From positions 62,001-126,000 of the forward strand of contig CAWKGV010000002.1 in assembly GCA_963849305.1 (NCBI GenBank): DNA of 64,000 nt, read 5' to 3'. The notes beneath the pieces were generated by a model, which was not told where the DNA came from, did not search any database, and saw only the letters and a program-made list of their open reading frames with translations. Below are positions 1 through 9,379 of this stretch, piece after piece (positions within the stretch are counted from its first letter, which is position 1; every line of letters begins with the position of its first letter). Source of the stretch: CAWKGV01 sp963849305. GTDB lineage: Bacteria > Pseudomonadota > Alphaproteobacteria > Acetobacterales > Acetobacteraceae. The position numbers and the translations under genes were made by a program.

Positions 1-1
1 C

Positions 2-568
2 AAGATCGTCGGCGAAGTCAACGGCATGTGGTCGCTTGCCATCATAGAAAAGGTGATCACCGAGTTCATGGCGACGCACAAATGGTCTGATATCGACGGC
101 GTGATCGGCTCCGGCGGCGGCTGGACGGCGTGGCAGCTGGAAAAGACAGCGGGAATCTCGCACCTGACCCCCTACGGCACTGACGGCGCCAATGCCACGC
201 GGGTCGCCATGCTTGCGGTGGGATCTCTGCCGGATGCCAAATATCCCTATGCCCCGATGGGTGCTCCGGCCATTTCGCTTGAGAGCACGCCGATGTCGGG
301 TGCGCTTGCACTGAAGCTGGCGCTGAAGGTTCTCGATGGCGACAAGAATGTGCCGAAGGATACGGTGATCCCGCTGCAGATCGTGACGACGGCAAATATC
401 AAGCTCTGCAAGGCAGGGTCCTGGGTCGAGATGCGCGATGGTTGCAATGTCTTCGACCCCAAGATGATCAACTCCGATTATGTGGACAACATCTACTCTC
501 CGCTTACACCGGAGGTGGGACTGGCCGCGGCCATGTCGGGCAAGCCGGAACCGAAACCGGCGAACTAG
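2..568 (+). CDS. Periplasmic sugar-binding protein of an ABC importer, C-terminal part
   Basis: The reading frame is open from the first bases of the window and ends at a TAG, so only the last 188 residues are present and the start lies upstream. The visible part looks like the C-terminal lobe of a ribose/xylose-type periplasmic binding protein: a segment on an 'asking which repeat is active' loop (IDGVIGSGGG), a hinge-return region, and a lysine-rich end. Role assignment rests mainly on context: it is followed after 51 bp by a double-domain sugar ABC ATPase and then a permease of the RbsC/XylH family. The protein would act in the periplasm, delivering ligand to that permease. The ligand cannot be read from the sequence. 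Confidence 0.75.
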   Translation, partial: KIVGEVNGMWSLAIIEKVITEFMATHKWSDIDGVIGSGGGWTAWQLEKTAGISHLTPYGTDGANATRVAMLAVGSLPDAKYPYAPMGAPAISLESTPMSGALALKLALKVLDGDKNVPKDTVIPLQIVTTANIKLCKAGSWVEMRDGCNVFDPKMINSDYVDNIYSPLTPEVGLAAAMSGKPEPKPAN

Positions 569-619
569 CGCGAGAAGTCCCTGCCGACGCTGCATACGCA
601 CTCGTTTCCGGGAGGATAC

Positions 620-2182
620 GTGCTTCAGCAAGTCGGCCGCACGCGGGCATTGTCGGTCGTGGCGCTTCGCAAGCGCTTCGGCGCAACGCAGGCGCTGGAT
701 GGCGCCTCCTTCGCGGTGGAGGCAGGCGAGATCCACGCCCTGCTTGGCGAGAACGGAGCCGGCAAGTCCACGATCGTCAAGGTGCTGAGCGGGCTGGTTC
801 GCCCAGATTCCGGCTCGGTGACGGTGTTCGGTCAGGCATTCGAGGTGGCCGGAGCGGCCTCGGCGCATGCGCTCGGCATACGGACGGCGTTTCAGGAGAT
901 CAGCCTCATCCCTGATCTCAGCATCGCCGCGAACCTGCTGCTGCCGGATGCACCGCGCCGGTTCGGTCTTGTTTTGGATCGCAAGGCAGCGTTGCGGCGG
1001 GTGGATGAGCTTCTGCAGAAGCTTGGTCTCCCCGACATCAACCCGCGTGCGATGGTTCGCGACTGCCCGCTGCCGCTTCGGCAGCAGATCGAAATTGCCC
1101 GCGCGATCGGCCGAAACCCGAAGCTGCTGCTGCTTGACGAGCCGACCTCGGCCTTGTCCAGCAGCGGTGTCGAGTGGCTGGCACGCCGTATCGGCGCGTT
1201 GCGGGAGCAGGGAACAACAGTCGTCCTCATCACTCACCGCATGCAGGAGGTGCGGCGCTTCTGCGACCGGCTGACGATCCTCCGCAACGGCGCCAGCGCC
1301 GGCAGTTTCGAGGTGGACGGCATCAGCGACGACGAGGTGATCCGTCTGGTGATCGGGCGCAGCCTCGCTGCGACGTTTCCGCCACGCCTGCCGGGACGGC
1401 TGTCGCAGACGGGAACGCCGGCGCTTGCGGTGCGTCGCCTGGAGGTTGCAGGCCGGATCAGGGACTTCTCGTTCTCCCTCTGGCCCGGGGAGATCGTTGG
1501 CGTGGCCGGGCTGCAGGGCATGGGTCAGCACGCGCTGTTCTATTCGTTATTCGGGATGCTGCCGAAGGACGGCGGCGAGGTGGAGGTCGATGGATCTCCG
1601 GTCATGCTGACCTCGCCGCGCGACGCCATCCGCGCCCGCATCGGCATCAGCCTGTTGCCGGAGGACCGCAAGACGGAAGCGCTGGCGCTGCATCTTTCAG
1701 GCGGCGAGAACGTGTCGTTGCCGGTAATCGCGCGGTTTTCCCACCTCGGCTGGATCGACACCCGGCGAGAGCGGTTGGCCGTCGATCGAATCCTCGCGCG
1801 GGTGCAGGTGCAGCCGCGCGCGCTCTATCGGCCCTGCGCGGCGTTCAGCGGCGGCAACCAGCAGAAGATGGCGCTTGCCAAGTGGCTGCTAGCTGAAAGC
1901 CGGATCCTACTCCTGTTCGACCCGACCCGCGGCGTCGATGTCGGAACCAAGCACGAGATTTACCTACTCATGCGAGAGTTCGCCGACGCCGGCGGCGCGA
2001 TCCTCCTGTACTCCACCGACGTGCTCGAAATCGTTAATCTCTGCGACAAGGTGCTGGTGATGTACCAGGGGCACCTTGCAGCCGAGCTTCAAGGCCGCGA
2101 CGTGACGGAAGAGGCCATCGTGCGCGTCGCCATGGGACAGGTTGACGAGCCGGCGCTTGCCGACGCCGCGCGGCCGGCATGA
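620..2182 (+). CDS. Sugar ABC transporter ATP-binding protein (MglA/RbsA type, two NBDs)
   Basis: This 520-residue protein has the two tandem nucleotide-binding domains of carbohydrate CUT2 importers. Domain 1 has Walker A GENGAGKST at about 43-51 and Walker B LLLLDEPTSA near 171; its signature loop is degenerate (LPLRQQIEIARA). Domain 2 has the usual degenerate Walker A of this class (GLQGMGQH), a good signature (FSGGNQQKMALAKW, about 410) and a FDPTRGVDVG segment. I chose the GTG at 620 because GGAGG lies 4 bp upstream. The stop overlaps the start of the permease gene by 4 bp (ATGA), showing translational coupling. It energises uptake of the ligand bound by the preceding protein at the inner membrane. 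Confidence 0.93.
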   Translation: MLQQVGRTRALSVVALRKRFGATQALDGASFAVEAGEIHALLGENGAGKSTIVKVLSGLVRPDSGSVTVFGQAFEVAGAASAHALGIRTAFQEISLIPDLSIAANLLLPDAPRRFGLVLDRKAALRRVDELLQKLGLPDINPRAMVRDCPLPLRQQIEIARAIGRNPKLLLLDEPTSALSSSGVEWLARRIGALREQGTTVVLITHRMQEVRRFCDRLTILRNGASAGSFEVDGISDDEVIRLVIGRSLAATFPPRLPGRLSQTGTPALAVRRLEVAGRIRDFSFSLWPGEIVGVAGLQGMGQHALFYSLFGMLPKDGGEVEVDGSPVMLTSPRDAIRARIGISLLPEDRKTEALALHLSGGENVSLPVIARFSHLGWIDTRRERLAVDRILARVQVQPRALYRPCAAFSGGNQQKMALAKWLLAESRILLLFDPTRGVDVGTKHEIYLLMREFADAGGAILLYSTDVLEIVNLCDKVLVMYQGHLAAELQGRDVTEEAIVRVAMGQVDEPALADAARPA

Positions 2183-4263
2183 CCGCGCTCGCCCTCACCC
2201 CGACCAGCGTTCGCGCCTGGGCCGATCTGCTGCGGCCGAACAAGGGGCTGATCCTCGCCGTCCTGGTGTTCCTGATCGTCTTCGCCGGCCTCAATCTCAC
2301 CATGGCGAAGCCATTCGGCTATTCCGACCTCGCCACGCTGTCGAATAACACGGCGACGCTGGCCGTCGCCTCGATGGGCGAGACCCTTGCCCTGCTCCTA
2401 GGCGGTCTCGACCTGTCGGCCGGGGGCGTGATCTCGCTCTCGAATTGTCTGCTCACCGTCGGGATGCAGAGTTCCTTCGGATCGCCGGCGTTCTGGACGC
2501 TCGCTGCCGTGCTGGTCGGCGCCGTGGTCGGGGGCGTGAACGGGATCTTCATCGCGGCCATGGGGCTGCAGCCGATCGTCGTGACGCTGGCGACCATGTT
2601 CATGATCGAGGGCGTAACGCTTCTCGTCATGCCGCAGCCCGGCGGCGCCGTCTCGGCCCAGTACTCGGCCATCTTCACCGGAGATGTGATCCCGGGCGTG
2701 CTTCCCGCATCGTTGCTGATCATCGTCTTGCTCCTGCTGCTCTGGGCGTTCCTCCGCCGGACCCGCTTCGGCGTTGCGCTGTATGCGATCGGCAGCGACG
2801 AGGATGCGGCGCGCGCGAACGGCATCTCGACGGCGCGGACCAAGTTCTTGGTCTATGTGCTGGCCGGGGCTGCCTATGGCCTGGCCGGCGTCGTCCTGAC
2901 AGCGCAGACGGGCTCGGCCGACCCGTTGATCGGTCCGCCGATGCTGCTGCCAATCTTCGTTGCCGTGATCCTGGGGGGCACCCAGCTTTCCGGCGGACGT
3001 GGCGGCGCGCTCGGCACCGTCTTCGGCGCATTCACGCTGATGCTTACGGTCAATATCCTTCTCGTGCTGAACGTGTCCGCCTTCTTCAGCACCGCCGCGC
3101 AGGGAATTCTGCTGATCCTCGCCGTGCTCGGCAATTCGCTCGGCAGCGGCACCTCCCTGTGGCGCCATGCCAGGGCGTGGGGACTGCGCCTGAGCCAGCT
3201 GTCCGCAACCGGCACCCTGCACGGTTCGGGCACCCTGCGTCCGGTGCGTCTTGTATCGGATGCAAGCGGCATGAGACATGACGACCAGTTGCCCTCCGGC
3301 CGCTGGAACTCCTGGATCGCCCGGAACCGCGGCGCGCTGCGCCTTATCGTCCCTTCCTATGCAGCTTTGGTCGTTGTGCTGATCGCGACGGGGCTCTTCC
3401 TGAGTTCGCAGATGTCGAGCCTCCTTGGCTACGCGAACTCGCTGCTGGTGCTGGCGTCGCTGTCCGCGGTGATCGTCCTTGGCCAGGGCGTGGTCATCAT
3501 CTGCGGCGGGCTGGACCTGTCGATTCCGTGGATGATCACGCTGGCCGGCGTGCTGCTCGGCGGCATGAGCGGCGGGTCGAACGCAGCGCTTCTCTGGACG
3601 GCGCCGGCTGTGCTGCTGATCGCCGCGGCGGTGGGACTGGCCAATGCCGCGGGCATCGTCGTGCTAGGGATCAACCCGATCGTCATGACGCTCGCCATGA
3701 ACGGCATCCTGCAGGCAGCGGCGCTCATCTACTGCAACGGCTCCCCGATTGGCCTGGTGCCGTCCAGCTTGCACTGGATCATGGGCGGCGGGCTGGTGTT
3801 CGGTCTATCCCCGATCGTCTGGCTGCTTGCGCTGTTCGTGGCCGGATCGACGGCGCTCCTCAGCCGGACCACGTTCGGCCGGCGTCTCTTCGCGGTCGGC
3901 AACAGCCCGCGCGTTGCCGAACTCGCCGGGGTCTCGGTCGGCACGGTGCAGGCCCTCGCATACATGCTGTCCGCCGTGTGCGCCGCCGTGGTCGGCATCA
4001 TGCTCAGCGGCTTCGGGCTGCAGGCGACGCTGGACATGGGGGACGCCTATCTCATGCCGTCGATCGCGGCAGCGGTGGTCGGCGGCACGCTCATCACCGG
4101 GGGCCGCGGCCATTATCTGGGCATGTTTGGTGGCGCGCTGCTGCTGACCGCCCTGTCGATCTTGCTGTCCGGCGTGCTCCTGCCGGCCGCCATCCGCGGC
4201 ATCGTTTTCGGCGGCGTCATTCTCGCCGCCGTCATCGCGCTGCGCGATCGTGCCACGGCGTGA
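2179..4263 (+). CDS. Fused double ABC sugar permease (two RbsC/XylH-type units)
   Basis: At 694 residues this is about twice the usual length of a CUT2 permease (near 330). Two homologous halves can be seen. Each has the family's GGLDLS motif near the N-terminal third (LLLGGLDLSAGG around residue 75 and ICGGLDLSIPW around 440), a repeated IxPIVVTLA/INPIVMTLA helix, and a GGRGxxLG segment close to its end. A hydrophilic linker of roughly 45 residues (about 325-370) joins them. The protein is inner-membrane with many transmembrane helices. It starts inside the ATPase stop codon. Fusion would give one polypeptide in place of a homodimer or heterodimer. Function as the importer channel is secure; the substrate is unknown. 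Confidence 0.9.
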   Translation: MTALALTPTSVRAWADLLRPNKGLILAVLVFLIVFAGLNLTMAKPFGYSDLATLSNNTATLAVASMGETLALLLGGLDLSAGGVISLSNCLLTVGMQSSFGSPAFWTLAAVLVGAVVGGVNGIFIAAMGLQPIVVTLATMFMIEGVTLLVMPQPGGAVSAQYSAIFTGDVIPGVLPASLLIIVLLLLLWAFLRRTRFGVALYAIGSDEDAARANGISTARTKFLVYVLAGAAYGLAGVVLTAQTGSADPLIGPPMLLPIFVAVILGGTQLSGGRGGALGTVFGAFTLMLTVNILLVLNVSAFFSTAAQGILLILAVLGNSLGSGTSLWRHARAWGLRLSQLSATGTLHGSGTLRPVRLVSDASGMRHDDQLPSGRWNSWIARNRGALRLIVPSYAALVVVLIATGLFLSSQMSSLLGYANSLLVLASLSAVIVLGQGVVIICGGLDLSIPWMITLAGVLLGGMSGGSNAALLWTAPAVLLIAAAVGLANAAGIVVLGINPIVMTLAMNGILQAAALIYCNGSPIGLVPSSLHWIMGGGLVFGLSPIVWLLALFVAGSTALLSRTTFGRRLFAVGNSPRVAELAGVSVGTVQALAYMLSAVCAAVVGIMLSGFGLQATLDMGDAYLMPSIAAAVVGGTLITGGRGHYLGMFGGALLLTALSILLSGVLLPAAIRGIVFGGVILAAVIALRDRATA

Positions 4264-4301
4264 CGATCGCGCCGGGGCTAACCTTGAGGGAGTGACGCGG
4301 C

Positions 4302-5345
4302 ATGTCTGCCCAGGCCGATCAGCGTCCGTTGGCAAATCCGTTCCCACCGGTCCGCGAAAACTGGCTGGCGCGGCACCAGGAGGAGATTCTGGAGCCGGAC
4401 CTGCTGATCATCGATCCGCACCATCACCTGTTCGACTTCCCGATCTGGCGCTATCTGCTCGATGAGCTGCTGAAGGATATCGGCACCGGCCACGCGATCA
4501 CGGCTACCGTCTTCGCCGAGTGTGGCGCGATGTACAAGGCCAGCGGACCGAAGGAGTTGCGGCCTCTGGGCGAGACCGAGTTCGTGGCCGGAGTCGCGGC
4601 CATGACGGAGAGCGGACGCTACGGCGAGTGCCGCGTCGGCGCAGGCATCGTCGGCCATGCCGACCTAACGATCGGATCCCGTGTGCAAGAGGTCCTGCAC
4701 GCGCATATCCGGGCGGGCGGCGGACGGTTCCGGGGTATCCGCCACATCACCGTCTGGGAGGCCAGTCCCGACGTCCGCTGTACCCTCGAGCTGCCGCCCC
4801 GGGGCCTGATGATGGACCGCAGCTTCCGCGAGGGATTCAGGCAACTGGCGGCGCTCGATCTCAGCTTCGATGCCTGGCTCTATCACACGCAGTTGCCGGA
4901 ATTGATCGATCTCGTGAAAGTCTTCCCCGGCACGACGGTGGTGCTCGATCATATTGGCGGCGCACTCGGGATCGGCCCGTATCGCGGACGCCGTGACGAG
5001 GTGTTCGCGACCTGGAAGCGCGGAATCGAAGCGCTCGCGCAGTTCCCCAACGTGTTCGTCAAGGTCGGCGGGATGGGAATGCACATCACCGGCTTCGATT
5101 TTCACGAGCGCGATATGCCGCCGTCCTCGGCCGACCTCGCCGCCGCGTGGCGGCCCTATGTCGAGACATGCATCAGCAACTTCGGGCCCGCGCGCTGCAT
5201 GTTCGAAAGCAACTTCCCAGTGGACAAGTGCTCCTACGGCTATCCGGTGATGTGGAACGCCTTCAAGCGCCTGTGCCATGGCGCCTCCAGCAGCGACATC
5301 ACGGAGCTATTCTCGGGCACCGCGAAGCGCGTTTACCGGCTGTGA
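4302..5345 (+). CDS. COG3618-type lactonase / amidohydrolase family 2 hydrolase
   Basis: A 347-residue TIM-barrel metal-dependent hydrolase. The first metal motif is DPHHHLFDFP near residues 39-48; later barrel motifs are a histidine in YHTQLPEL, LDHIGG, and the closing FESNFPVDK near residue 305, which is the pattern of amidohydrolase family 2 proteins related to sugar-lactone lactonases and pyrone hydrolases. A GAGGGAG ribosome site sits about 9 bp before the ATG. It is 38 bp from the permease and on the same strand, so it probably acts on the imported compound, opening a lactone or pyrone ring in the cytoplasm. The exact substrate is not readable. Confidence 0.85.
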   Translation: MSAQADQRPLANPFPPVRENWLARHQEEILEPDLLIIDPHHHLFDFPIWRYLLDELLKDIGTGHAITATVFAECGAMYKASGPKELRPLGETEFVAGVAAMTESGRYGECRVGAGIVGHADLTIGSRVQEVLHAHIRAGGGRFRGIRHITVWEASPDVRCTLELPPRGLMMDRSFREGFRQLAALDLSFDAWLYHTQLPELIDLVKVFPGTTVVLDHIGGALGIGPYRGRRDEVFATWKRGIEALAQFPNVFVKVGGMGMHITGFDFHERDMPPSSADLAAAWRPYVETCISNFGPARCMFESNFPVDKCSYGYPVMWNAFKRLCHGASSSDITELFSGTAKRVYRL

Positions 5346-5374
5346 TACGTCGACCATCCTGCTCGGGGGTACGA

Positions 5375-5872
5375 ATGATGGAGATCAAGCTTCTGGTGGA
5401 CCAGGGCTGCAATCTCGGTGAGGGCCCGTTGTGGGACTGTGCGGAGCAGAAGCTGTATTGGGGGGACAGTCTCGATCGCTGTATATTTCGATGCAGTGCC
5501 GATGGAACCGGCCTGGAGCGATGGCAGCTGCCCGACGACATCGGCTCCATGGCCCCTGCGCGCCAAGAGCGGAGCGATCCTGGCCCTTCGCAGCGGTTTC
5601 CATGAGTTCGACTTCGCCTCCGGCAGGGCGACCTCGATCTTCGATCCGGAGCCAAATATGCCGCGCACGCGGCTGAACGACGGAAAGGTGGACCGACAGG
5701 GCCGATTTCTTGCCGGCTCAATGGACTCGGAGGAGCGAGAGCCGCTCGGCACGCTGTACCGGCTTGACCCCGGCCGGCCTGCCCCGGAGCCCAGCAGAGG
5801 CCCGGCCCACTTTTCTTTCGCAAAACGGAGTGGGAAAACGAAAGACGGGCTTCGTCCACGCCTACTACACTA
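5375..5872 (+). pseudogene. SMP-30/gluconolactonase family gene, frameshifted and truncated
   Basis: The N-terminal third of an SMP-30/gluconolactonase is readable: GCNLGEGPLWD, LYWGDSLDRCIFR, then after a frame change LRAKSGAILALRSGF, MPRTRLNDGKVD, and GTLYRLDP. The frame shifts at a run of four C at 5553-5556; removing one C joins the two parts. Homology stops near 5770, before the remaining half of the propeller, so a sequencing error alone cannot rescue it. What follows to 5872 is not recognisable. Loss of this lactonase leaves the neighbouring COG3618 lactonase as the only hydrolase of that kind in the cluster. Confidence 0.75.
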
Positions 5873-5930
5873 ACCAGGCGTCTAGTTGCCGCCATTTCGG
5901 CGCAGCTATCCGCGTGACGGAAGTTGAGTC

Positions 5931-8090
5931 ATGGAACCTAAAGGAACGTCTATCTCTCTCCTTCTGCGACCGCGCTCGGTCGCGATCGTCGGGGCCTCGC
6001 CGACGCCGACCTCGCTGGGTGCGAGCGTCCTGGCCAATCTCGAGCGTTTCGCCTTCCCCGGCCCGATTCATCTGATCAATCCGCGCCGATCCGAGATCGG
6101 CGGCCGATCCTGCCTGGCCGCGATCGACCAGTTGCCGGCCGGGGTGGACTGCGCCGTGTTGGCTATTCCAGGCCAGGCTGTGCTCGAAGCCGTGTCGGCC
6201 TGTGCCGAGCGCGGCGTGGGCAGTGTCATCATATTCTCGGCAGGGTTTGCCGAGGGCGGTGATGAGGGCCGCGCCGCTCAGCAAGCCATAAGGCGCATTG
6301 CCAACGAGCAAGGGATGGCTGTCGAAGGCCCGAATTGCCTCGGCATGGTCAACTATGTGGATGGTGTGCCCTTGACGTTCGTGGATACGCCGGCGGCGTC
6401 CCTGAGTAGCAGGCGCGCGATCGCCATCGTTTCCCAGAGCGGCGCCATGGCGGCGGTGATCGGCGTTGGGCTGCAGTCGCGCGCGCTGCCCATCTCGTTT
6501 TCGGTCTCGACCGGCAACGAAGCCGTGCTAGGCGTGGAGGATTTCGTCGAGGAGATGCTCGACGAGGAGAACAGCCAGGTGATCGCCATGGTCGTGGAGC
6601 AATTCCGCGATCCAGCGCGATTCCTCGATCTTGCGCGCAAGGCCCGGGACCGCGGCAGGCCCATCGTGCTGCTGCACCCTGGCCGCAGCGCCGCTGCGCG
6701 TGTATCGGCACAGACCCACACCGGGGCGATGACCGGCGACTATGACATCATGCGCCTGAAGGTGAGCCATGCCGGTGTTGCGATCGTGGACACGCTGGAA
6801 GAACTGCTCGATCTCTCCGAACTGTTTGTCCGCTGCCCGTCTCTCCCCCAGGCCGGGACCGCGGTCCTGACCGAATCCGGCGCCTACAAGGCGCTCGCGC
6901 TCGACTTCTGCGAGGCAATCGGGCTGGAACTGCCCGCACTCTCCGATCCGACGCAAGCGCGATTGCGGCAGGCTATGCCGGGTTTCATCCAGCCAAGCAA
7001 TCCACTGGACCTGACAGCGCAGTCGCTGGTGGATACCGACCTTTACCGGCGGACGATGGAGCCGCTGCTCAAGGATGATCGATACGGCAGCCTCGTGCTG
7101 GCGATCATCCTGACCAACGAGGCCACCAGCCGTCGCAAGTTGCCGGCGATCATTGCCGCGCTTCAGGGACAGCAGCCCGCCAAGCCGGTGATCTTCGCCG
7201 CGCTGGACGAAGTCTCGGACATCCCGCCTGCTTTCGTCGAGCAGCTCCGGGCCCTTGGCGTGCCGTTCTTCCCCTCCCCGGAGCGTGCCTTCCGGGCACT
7301 CGCGCGCATGACGGACTACGCTGCGTGGCGGCCGAGCCCGCAGACGCCATCCCCGTCCGGCCCGGCCGAGATCGCGCTATCGCCGGGCACCGTGCCGGAA
7401 TATGCGAGCAAGCGGGTGCTCGCCGCCATCGGCATCGCGGTGCCAGCGGGAGACATGGTGCGCGATTTCGACGCGGCCCAGGCGGAAGCGGCGCGCATCG
7501 GCTACCCGGTGGTGCTCAAGGCTCAGTCGGCCAAATTGTCGCACAAGAGCGATGCCGGTGGCGTGGTGCTCAACATCACCGATCCCGAGGCGTTGCGCGC
7601 GGGCTGGGATCGGATGCACGTCGATATCGCGCGGGCCAAGCCGGACCTTGCCCTGGAGGGCGTGTTGATCGAGCGCATGGCGCAGCGCGGCACGGAGCTG
7701 ATCGTGGGGGCTCGCAACGACCCGGACTGGGGTCCGGTCCTGCTGGTCGGACTGGGCGGTGTCTGGGCCGAGGCGCTAAGGGACGTGCGGCTGCTCCCTC
7801 CCGATCTTTCCCGAGAGGAAATTCTCACCGAGCTGAAACAGCTGAAGGGCTCCGCCCTGTTGTGGGGCTTCCGCGGGTCGCCTCCCCTGGATCTGGATGC
7901 GGCGGCGTCGGTGATATCCAAGCTGGCCAGCCTATTGCGCACTGTACCGGAGATCAGTGAGGCCGACATCAACCCGTTGGTCGTCTACCCCGCCGGACAG
8001 GGCGCGCTCGCGCTGGACGCGCTGATCGTCACCCGCCGAGCCGAAGCCAGCCATCCGGCTTTGCATCACCAGAGGCCAGCAGGAACATAA
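5931..8090 (+). CDS. Acyl-CoA synthetase, NDP(ADP)-forming, fused-subunit type
   Basis: This 719-residue protein has the order of fused ADP-forming acyl-CoA synthetases: an N-terminal CoA-binding Rossmann domain (VAIVGASPTPTSLG, about 17-30), two succinyl-CoA-ligase-like domains (VSQSGAM near 167; TESGAYK near 320), and a C-terminal ATP-grasp domain (about 485-705; VVLKAQSAKLSHKSDAGGV). The family activates carboxylic acids to CoA thioesters with ATP; it includes the feruloyl-CoA synthetase FerA of Sphingobium, of about the same length. Followed 23 bp later by a crotonase, it resembles a FerA-FerB type pair. That parallel is inference; the acid used here is unknown. GGAAG precedes the ATG. 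Confidence 0.9.
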   Translation: MEPKGTSISLLLRPRSVAIVGASPTPTSLGASVLANLERFAFPGPIHLINPRRSEIGGRSCLAAIDQLPAGVDCAVLAIPGQAVLEAVSACAERGVGSVIIFSAGFAEGGDEGRAAQQAIRRIANEQGMAVEGPNCLGMVNYVDGVPLTFVDTPAASLSSRRAIAIVSQSGAMAAVIGVGLQSRALPISFSVSTGNEAVLGVEDFVEEMLDEENSQVIAMVVEQFRDPARFLDLARKARDRGRPIVLLHPGRSAAARVSAQTHTGAMTGDYDIMRLKVSHAGVAIVDTLEELLDLSELFVRCPSLPQAGTAVLTESGAYKALALDFCEAIGLELPALSDPTQARLRQAMPGFIQPSNPLDLTAQSLVDTDLYRRTMEPLLKDDRYGSLVLAIILTNEATSRRKLPAIIAALQGQQPAKPVIFAALDEVSDIPPAFVEQLRALGVPFFPSPERAFRALARMTDYAAWRPSPQTPSPSGPAEIALSPGTVPEYASKRVLAAIGIAVPAGDMVRDFDAAQAEAARIGYPVVLKAQSAKLSHKSDAGGVVLNITDPEALRAGWDRMHVDIARAKPDLALEGVLIERMAQRGTELIVGARNDPDWGPVLLVGLGGVWAEALRDVRLLPPDLSREEILTELKQLKGSALLWGFRGSPPLDLDAAASVISKLASLLRTVPEISEADINPLVVYPAGQGALALDALIVTRRAEASHPALHHQRPAGT

Positions 8091-8113
8091 ATCGGGACAT
8101 AACCGGCGCGTCA

Positions 8114-8887
8114 TTGCCAAACTCGCTGCAATTCGAGAGCCGGGACGGCATCGCCCTACTTCGGCTGTGCCGCCCGCAGAAGCGCAATGCGCTGGATCAC
8201 GCGACGGTCAAGGGCATCGAGCGGTTCTTCTCCGCGCTCCCAGCCGGGACGCGCGCCGTGGTTGTACATGGCGAGGGAGAGCACTTCTCGGCGGGCCTCG
8301 ATTTCACCGATTTGAGCGACACGGACGCGGCGGAGGGCGTGATGCACTCCCGCGGCTGGCACCGCACCTTCGAGTTGATCGAGCAGGGCGACGTGCCGGT
8401 GGTTGCCGTGCTGAAGGGGGCGGTGGTGGGAGGCGGGCTCGAGCTGGCCGCGGCTTGCCATATCCGGATTGCCGAAAAGTCCACGTTCTACGCCCTGCCG
8501 GAGGGCCAGCGCGGGCTGTTCGTCGGTGGCGGCGCTTCGGTGCGCGTGCCTCGCCTGATCGGGGTGGCACGCATGATGGACATGATGCTGACCGGGCGCA
8601 CATACGGCGCCGAGGACGGGCTCGCCATCGGCCTTTCGCAATATCTTGTCGAGCGTGGCGAGGGGCTTGCCAAGGGACTGGAGTTGGCCGAGCGAATCGC
8701 GGCGAACGCGCCCATCACCAACTTCGCCGTGCTGCACGCTCTGCCGCGGATCGCCGAGGCGGATCCGCGCATCGGCTTTCTCATGGAAAGCCTGATGGCC
8801 GGCGTCGCCTCCAGCGACAAGGAGGCCAAGGCGCGGATGCGGGACTTCCTGGAGAAGCGGGCTGCGAAGGTCCGGCACGAGTCTTAA
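8114..8887 (+). CDS. Crotonase (enoyl-CoA hydratase/isomerase family)
   Basis: A 257-residue crotonase. The two oxyanion-hole regions are visible: HFSAGLDFTDL near residue 56 and GAVVGGGLELAAACHIRIA near 100-117, followed by the glycine-rich FVGGGASVRVPRLIG. The only plausible start is a TTG at 8114 with no clear ribosome site, since no ATG or GTG exists in frame between it and the stop of the preceding gene; this suggests translation coupled to the synthetase gene. The enzyme should hydrate, isomerise or cleave the CoA ester made upstream. Members of the family include feruloyl-CoA hydratase/lyases, but residues for that are not diagnostic here. Confidence 0.9.
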   Translation: MPNSLQFESRDGIALLRLCRPQKRNALDHATVKGIERFFSALPAGTRAVVVHGEGEHFSAGLDFTDLSDTDAAEGVMHSRGWHRTFELIEQGDVPVVAVLKGAVVGGGLELAAACHIRIAEKSTFYALPEGQRGLFVGGGASVRVPRLIGVARMMDMMLTGRTYGAEDGLAIGLSQYLVERGEGLAKGLELAERIAANAPITNFAVLHALPRIAEADPRIGFLMESLMAGVASSDKEAKARMRDFLEKRAAKVRHES

Positions 8888-8909
8888 TCGACATGCCCAG
8901 GGAGGGAAC

Positions 8910-9347
8910 ATGCTCGTTCACACCCGCAAGCTGATGATAGAGTGGGGTGATTGCGATCCAGCGGGAATCGTATTCTATCCGCGGTATTTCGCGCTGTTCG
9001 ATGCCAGCACCGCCGCCTTGTTCGCCTATGCGCTGGGGATGCGCAAGGCGCAGATGCTTGCCAAATACGGCATCGTCGGAATCCCGATGGTGGACACGCG
9101 CGCGCGGTTCTCGGTGCCGTGCGCCTTCGGCGACGATGTGGAAATCGAGAGCACCCTCACCGGCTTCAAGCGCAGCAGCTTTGACGTGCAGCACCGTTTG
9201 CTGAAGGGTGGGGCGCTCGCCGTCGAGGGGTTCGAGACGCGGGTCTGGGTCGGCCGTCACCCCGACGACCCCGAGCGCATCAAGGCAAAGGAGATTCCGA
9301 AAGAGGTTCTCGAGCGGTTTTCCGCGACCGGAGCGCCTGCTCGGTGA
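8910..9347 (+). CDS. Acyl-CoA thioesterase, 4-hydroxybenzoyl-CoA thioesterase (4HBT) family
   Basis: A 145-residue hot-dog fold protein with the 4HBT active-site motif WGDCDPAGIVFYPRYF at 12-27, where Asp16 is the expected catalytic acid. An AGGGAGGG ribosome site precedes the ATG. It is the last gene before the transposon, 22 bp after the crotonase. Thioesterases of this family close CoA-dependent pathways, releasing free acid and CoA; they also accompany BKACE and carnitine dehydrogenase in carnitine breakdown, where they act on betainyl-CoA. Those two partner genes lie just beyond the transposon here, so it may serve either part of the cluster. Confidence 0.88.
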   Translation: MLVHTRKLMIEWGDCDPAGIVFYPRYFALFDASTAALFAYALGMRKAQMLAKYGIVGIPMVDTRARFSVPCAFGDDVEIESTLTGFKRSSFDVQHRLLKGGALAVEGFETRVWVGRHPDDPERIKAKEIPKEVLERFSATGAPAR

Positions 9348-9379
9348 AGCCGGCTCTTCTCGACCGTTGCATTCATTAT

